DNA from: JAPPKS01 sp963667895
GTDB taxonomy: Bacteria; Poribacteria; WGA-4E; PCPOR2b
Direction: 5' to 3'
Length of the DNA stretch: 64,000 bases
NCBI GenBank assembly: GCA_965223985.1
Contig: OZ245030.1
Span: 124,001-188,000, forward strand
The notes beneath the pieces were generated by a model. The model saw nothing but the letters and a program-made list of their open reading frames with translations, ran no database searches and was not told the DNA's origin. The translations under genes and the position numbers were made by a program. Shown here in pieces: positions 62,565 to 64,000 of this stretch (positions are counted from its first letter, which is position 1; each line of letters opens with the position of its first letter).

Positions 62565-63398
62565 ATGAACAGACACTTGTTGTTTTATATAACCATTGCA
62601 TTATTCTCCATTAGAATTTTGCCGGTAAGCGGTGATATGGACATACCCCCTTTAGCAATGGAGGTACTTGAAAAAAAAGGCATTACAATCGCCGATTTGC
62701 AGAACGATCCGGAACTTCGCAAAAAATGGTTAAGGAAATTCCGGGATATGGGGGGGGAAAAGGAAAACGATAAAACATCAGGGAAGCATTCTCGTCCAGA
62801 GGGCGTCGGAGTTGATTTGAACCCTGCCCCTCAATTCTATAAAGTTATCATTGACAACAACCTATTCCGTCCACTCGGATATCGCAGAGCAAAACCAGGA
62901 CCGCCATTTGAACTGATTGCTACCGTTGTTGATCGCAACTGGGGTGGGAGCAAAGCGTTAATCCGAAGCAATGCAGATTGGCAGGTCTATTATGTTGGGG
63001 TTGGCGAAGAGTTCGCCGGCGCCAAAGTCGAAATGATTGAGCCGCTTAAAGTGAAGGTTTTCCATCATGGAAAATCACAGGAATTTCGAGCTTCAACAGG
63101 GGAATTTCTCGGCGGTGGGGGTGATGACAGAAAACCCTCGTCCCGGATGAGAAATGGCGAATCCGCCCCAAAATCAGGTCGCAGGGATTTCAATTTCGAA
63201 GGCATGGAGCGAAAGTTAAGAGATTTACCGCCTGAAGCGCGTAAGAAACTAATGCGTCAGATGATGAGAAAGCTGCGAGAAGCCTCTGAAGGCAAGCATC
63301 GAGAGGATCGTGACGATGGGAGTGCGGAAAAAAAGGATCGAGATGACAGCGAGGAGAAGGAAGATGACGAGCGCGGCGGTGAGAAGAGAGGGAAATAG
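62565..63398 (+). CDS. gspC: GspC/PilP-like periplasmic linker protein
   Basis: 277 residues. A signal or anchor segment (LLFYITIALFSIRILPVSG) is followed by the homology region: YKVIIDNNLFRPLGYRRAKP, PFELIATVVDRNWGGSKALI, WQVYYVGVGEEFAGAKVEMI, LKVKVFHHGKSQEFRA. This domain contacts the secretin N0 domain. The last about 80 residues are extremely charged (EKKDRDDSEEKEDDERGGEK) and low complexity, unusual for GspC. ATG 62565 is chosen; TTG 62556 is in frame and overlaps the gspM stop. Confidence 0.75.
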   Translation: MNRHLLFYITIALFSIRILPVSGDMDIPPLAMEVLEKKGITIADLQNDPELRKKWLRKFRDMGGEKENDKTSGKHSRPEGVGVDLNPAPQFYKVIIDNNLFRPLGYRRAKPGPPFELIATVVDRNWGGSKALIRSNADWQVYYVGVGEEFAGAKVEMIEPLKVKVFHHGKSQEFRASTGEFLGGGGDDRKPSSRMRNGESAPKSGRRDFNFEGMERKLRDLPPEARKKLMRQMMRKLREASEGKHREDRDDGSAEKKDRDDSEEKEDDERGGEKRGK

Positions 63399-63612
63399 CA
63401 GTCACGATTGATAGTACTCGGGTAGGTCATAATCTGAATTTCATCACCTTTTCATTTACGTATCCGGAAAAAGATGAATGAGAGAGAGGCGAAAAAATCC
63501 ATTTCTCGTTATTCTTTATGTGCACATGGGGCGGCTATTCGGAAATCTCAAGTCATTGCGTACATTGAGTAGATATTTTGTTTCATGTCAAAATTTAGTC
63601 CGGGGGTATAGT

Positions 63613-64000
63613 ATGGGAGTATGTTCCAAGGCAACTGCCTTGCGGAGAATAGACATTTGCATTTTCTTGGCTTCAGTGATATTTGTTGCCGGAGTCACCG
63701 CCATCGTTGTAACGCCTGCTTTGGGCGAGGACGATGATCGGAAGGGGATGAAGGTCTCAGAACGGGATGAAGCCGGAAAAGCCGTCAGATTTGACTTCGA
63801 CTTCTCAGGTGGAGATTTGCAAAACTTAATTAAGTTCATCAGTGAAGAAGCAGATCTCACGATTGTAGCCGCCGAAAACGACATCAAAGATAAGAAGTTT
63901 GCACTCACGAATCTCAGAAATGTGACAATTGAGGAAACGCTTGAAGAAATCAAAACAGTTTTGTCGCAGTACAATCTGACAATGATTCGAACGAATAAGA
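63613..64000 (+). CDS. gspD: Secretin GspD, N-terminal part (cut by window end)
   Basis: 129 residues before the window ends. ATG 63613 is preceded by CGGGGG about 7 nt away. The start MGVCSKATALRRIDICIFLA includes a signal peptide ending near TPALGE. After a charged linker, RFDFDFSGGDLQNLIKFISE, ADLTIVAAENDIKDKKFALT and NVTIEETLEEIKTVLSQYNL form the N0 domain that begins secretins. The outer-membrane pore part lies beyond 64000. Confidence 0.85.
   Translation, partial: MGVCSKATALRRIDICIFLASVIFVAGVTAIVVTPALGEDDDRKGMKVSERDEAGKAVRFDFDFSGGDLQNLIKFISEEADLTIVAAENDIKDKKFALTNLRNVTIEETLEEIKTVLSQYNLTMIRTNK

Overview
The window looks like a chromosomal segment of an uncultivated Gram-negative bacterium, most like the sponge-associated Candidatus Poribacteria or a PVC-type relative. 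This is inference from content, not a database result. The pointers are a type II secretion cluster with a secretin, many lipoboxes, several Gfo/Idh/MocA oxidoreductases, FG-GAP/ASPIC-UnbV proteins beside a formylglycine-enzyme-like protein, a DUF6785-type membrane protein, and short 'TAGGTTGGGTTGA' repeats. TAA, TAG and TGA all act as stops in intact genes, so the code is standard.

Layout. 1-3.6 kb: a frameshifted glycosyl-hydrolase-like gene, leucyl aminopeptidase, a DUF423 protein. 3.7-6.1 kb (minus): a GH36-like enzyme. 6.6-9.2 kb: a promoter and a compact run of a ribbon-helix-helix (RHH) protein, two tiny ORFs and a DinG-type helicase. 9.2-16.5 kb (minus): oxidoreductase, orphan SdhA, polytopic membrane protein, orphan ModC, lipoprotein. 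17.3-22.9 kb: gene remnant, oxidoreductase, Ogt, class V aminotransferase, Fur-family regulator, ArgD. 23.0-28.3 kb: a conserved housekeeping block of lipoprotein, ispE, tRNA-Gln, L25/Ctc, amidase, GerM-domain protein and pth. 28.3-35 kb: an accessory, more AT-rich, decayed zone of lipoproteins, broken genes, repeats, a candidate small RNA and an insertion sequence. 35.2-38.2 kb: ECF sigma, small protein, M1-like protein without HEXXH. 38.6-40.6 kb (minus): sugar isomerase and serine hydrolase. 41.3-42 kb: two gene fragments. 42.2-46.0 kb: TPR, FGE-like and FG-GAP proteins in one operon. 46.0-51.7 kb: a wrecked crotonase gene, a CsgG/FlgT-like lipoprotein-type protein, an orphan xylose-type binding protein, a second FG-GAP protein. 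52-64 kb: type II secretion genes E-F-G-H-I-J-K-L-M-C-D, cut off within D.

The best candidate for something undescribed is the 6.6-9.2 kb cassette. The end of the helicase repeats the second half of the RHH protein (about 31 residues, ending in a shared RENKRRNYR block), the helicase has Ser in place of the first Fe-S cysteine, and two unannotated small ORFs fill the space between with ATGA-type coupling. The next most useful observations are a consensus promoter followed about 60 bp later by an intrinsic terminator with no ORF (33.15-33.27 kb), an insertion sequence whose exact removal restores a reading frame, and a two-member lipoprotein family unique to the accessory zone.

At least eight broken genes in 64 kb point to ongoing decay. 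Some lesions sit in homopolymers and could be assembly errors.
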